From NCBI GenBank assembly GCA_002863125.1, contig PKEB01000035.1, positions 1 to 33,871 of the forward strand: DNA of 33,871 bases. The letters are read 5' to 3'. Within the stretch, counting starts at the first letter, position 1. Each line of letters starts with the position of its first letter. Below are positions 32,830 through 33,871 of this stretch, piece after piece. Under the pieces are notes generated by a model. The model worked only from the letters and a program-made list of their open reading frames with translations. It made no database searches and was not told the DNA's origin. Position numbers and translations under genes: made by a program. Source of the stretch: Flavobacteriales bacterium. Lineage in GTDB: Bacteria; Bacteroidota; Bacteroidia; Flavobacteriales_D; Sanyastnellaceae.

Positions 32830-32863
32830 CAAAGTTAGAGGAACTCCAACCACTCCGGCAAAA
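32830..32863 (-). promoter_or_regulatory. aroQ promoter with leaderless spacing
   Basis: On the minus strand TTTTG (32859-32863) is followed after 21 bases by TAACTTTG (32830-32837), a full match to the Bacteroidota consensus. The box ends four bases before the GTG start. It overlaps the last codons and stop of the upstream transporter gene, so aroQ can be transcribed independently of it. Confidence 0.55.
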
Positions 32864-33871
32864 CCCACACACCCCAAACCCATGCGAGCACGGCCGCGAT
32901 CACATTCAACACCAATCCCACCGAAGCCATTTCCCTGATGGTAATGCGTTGGCTACCAAAAATGATGGCATTGGGGGGCGTCGCCATGGGAAGCATGAAG
33001 GCACAGCTACTTGCAATCGTCACCGGAATGACGAGCAGCATCGGATTTACGCCCCACTCCAATGCAATTTGCCCCACAATGGGCACCATGACGACGGTCA
33101 ACGCCAAGTTGCTCATGACCTCCGTCAACAACAGGGCAACCCCGGCAAAAAGCAACACCAGTAACCCTTGGCTAACTCCATCCCAACTGGCAAGGGCCTG
33201 GGCTACCATGGTCAAGACCTCTGCCTCTGCCAGTGCTTTGGCCAAGGTGAGGCCTCCGCCGAACAACAACAGAATGTCCCACGGTAAGTTGCGGGTATCG
33301 CGCCACGTCAACAATCGCTCGGAGTGACGGTCAGAACTGGGTATCAAAAAGAGCCCGACACCTGCCGCCATGGCAATTGTGGTGTCGTTGATTTCCAACC
33401 CCGTCCAATCGACCAACCAACGGCGTCCGACCCACAGCAGTCCCGTGATGGCGAATACCACTGCCACCCGGCGCTCCGCGAGCTTCCAAGGTCCCAAAGC
33501 AGCGAGTTCATCTCTGATTTCATCGTGGCCCTGGCTCAGGCTGCCGTGGGCAACCGGCGTCAACACCCGGGTCAACAACCCATAAACGACGAAGAGCATC
33601 AGCAGCGAAAACGGCAGCGCCATCAGCGTCCATTCCAAAAACGGAACCTCGAGGTTGAATTGGTCTTGGAGCACCCCGGCCATGGCCACGTTGGGCGGTG
33701 TTCCGATCAAGGTTGCAATGCCGCCAAGGTTTGCCGAATAGGCGGTCCCCAACAATAAGGCCAACGCGAAATTGGGGTGGGCCTTGGCATCGACCTTGTG
33801 CAAAACCGAGAGGGCGATGGGGAGCATCATGAGCGTGGTCGCCGTGTTGGAAATCCACATACTGAGCACCG
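32835..33871 (-). CDS. DASS/SLC13-family sodium:anion symporter (3' part)
   Basis: The frame is open to the right window edge, so the N-terminal part is missing; about 345 residues are visible. The protein is highly hydrophobic with two inverted-repeat landmarks of the divalent anion:Na+ symporter family. The first is SMWISNTATTLMMLP, with the SNT sodium-site motif, at the visible start. The second is LTEVMSNLALTVVMVP, with ATPPNAIIFGS, near the end. It would import a dicarboxylate, sulfate or phosphate-like anion with sodium across the inner membrane. The second motif reads SNLAL rather than SNTAT, a variation that could affect sodium binding or specificity. Substrate is unresolved. Confidence 0.88.
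   Translation of the reverse strand, partial: VLSMWISNTATTLMMLPIALSVLHKVDAKAHPNFALALLLGTAYSANLGGIATLIGTPPNVAMAGVLQDQFNLEVPFLEWTLMALPFSLLMLFVVYGLLTRVLTPVAHGSLSQGHDEIRDELAALGPWKLAERRVAVVFAITGLLWVGRRWLVDWTGLEINDTTIAMAAGVGLFLIPSSDRHSERLLTWRDTRNLPWDILLLFGGGLTLAKALAEAEVLTMVAQALASWDGVSQGLLVLLFAGVALLLTEVMSNLALTVVMVPIVGQIALEWGVNPMLLVIPVTIASSCAFMLPMATPPNAIIFGSQRITIREMASVGLVLNVIAAVLAWVWGVWVLPEWLEFL

Overview
The window looks like a chromosomal segment of a moderately GC-rich member of the Bacteroidota, most likely of the Flavobacteriales or a close relative. The lineage call rests on a PorQ-like type IX secretion protein, a large secreted protein with a CHU_C (type B) C-terminal sorting domain, bacillithiol synthesis (bshA), RibB with a decayed GTP cyclohydrolase II domain, a GlmU-like sugar nucleotidyltransferase family protein, and promoters of the Bacteroidota type (TTTG ... 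TAnnTTTG). Genes are densely packed and often overlap by 1, 4 or 8 bases. I see no insertion sequence, prophage, CRISPR array, tRNA or rRNA.

Layout. 1-985: the 3' end of ribB converges on rpmE2 across a strong bidirectional terminator. 986-1325 is the only long gene-free stretch; it holds the rpmE2 promoter and a strong hairpin. 1326-4859 (+): an overlapping operon of a secreted SPOR-like protein, a XerC/D recombinase, a secreted cysteine-rich esterase and a secreted TlpA-like thioredoxin. 4856-11574 (-): gluQ, ettA, a membrane metallophosphoesterase and a three-gene FecCD-type ABC importer (ATPase, permease, lipoprotein receptor). 11609-15638: acyl-CoA carboxylase beta subunit, a HEAT-like protein, a NUDIX CoA pyrophosphatase, aat and a small winged-helix-like protein. 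15709-20598 (-): a 47-residue basic protein, a sugar MFS permease and the 1078-residue type IX cargo protein. 20696-22246 (-): an ECF sigma factor downstream of a MerR regulator with a cobalamin-binding, CarH/LitR-type photoreceptor domain, separated by a 144-base region with four copies of a TTKTTYAA motif in alternating orientation. 22306-32386 (+): GlmU-like protein, lon, porQ, cmk, a GH3/beta-lactamase-fold fusion, bshA and a small membrane protein. 32397-33871 (-): aroQ and the 3' part of a DASS/SLC13 anion transporter.

How they work together. Most genes are core functions: translation (ettA, gluQ, rpmE2, aat), proteolysis (lon), cofactors and thiols (ribB, bshA, aroQ), wall recycling (GH3 fusion) and secretion (porQ and a cargo protein). 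The most system-like part is the MerR(B12)-ECF sigma pair with its repeat-rich control region, which fits a light- or B12-responsive transcription cascade; no carotenoid or other output gene lies in the window. A second genome-level theme is that several start codons (ATG or GTG) sit only 3-5 bases after a TAnnTTTG-like element, which predicts leaderless mRNAs. I found no clearly new defence or mobile system.
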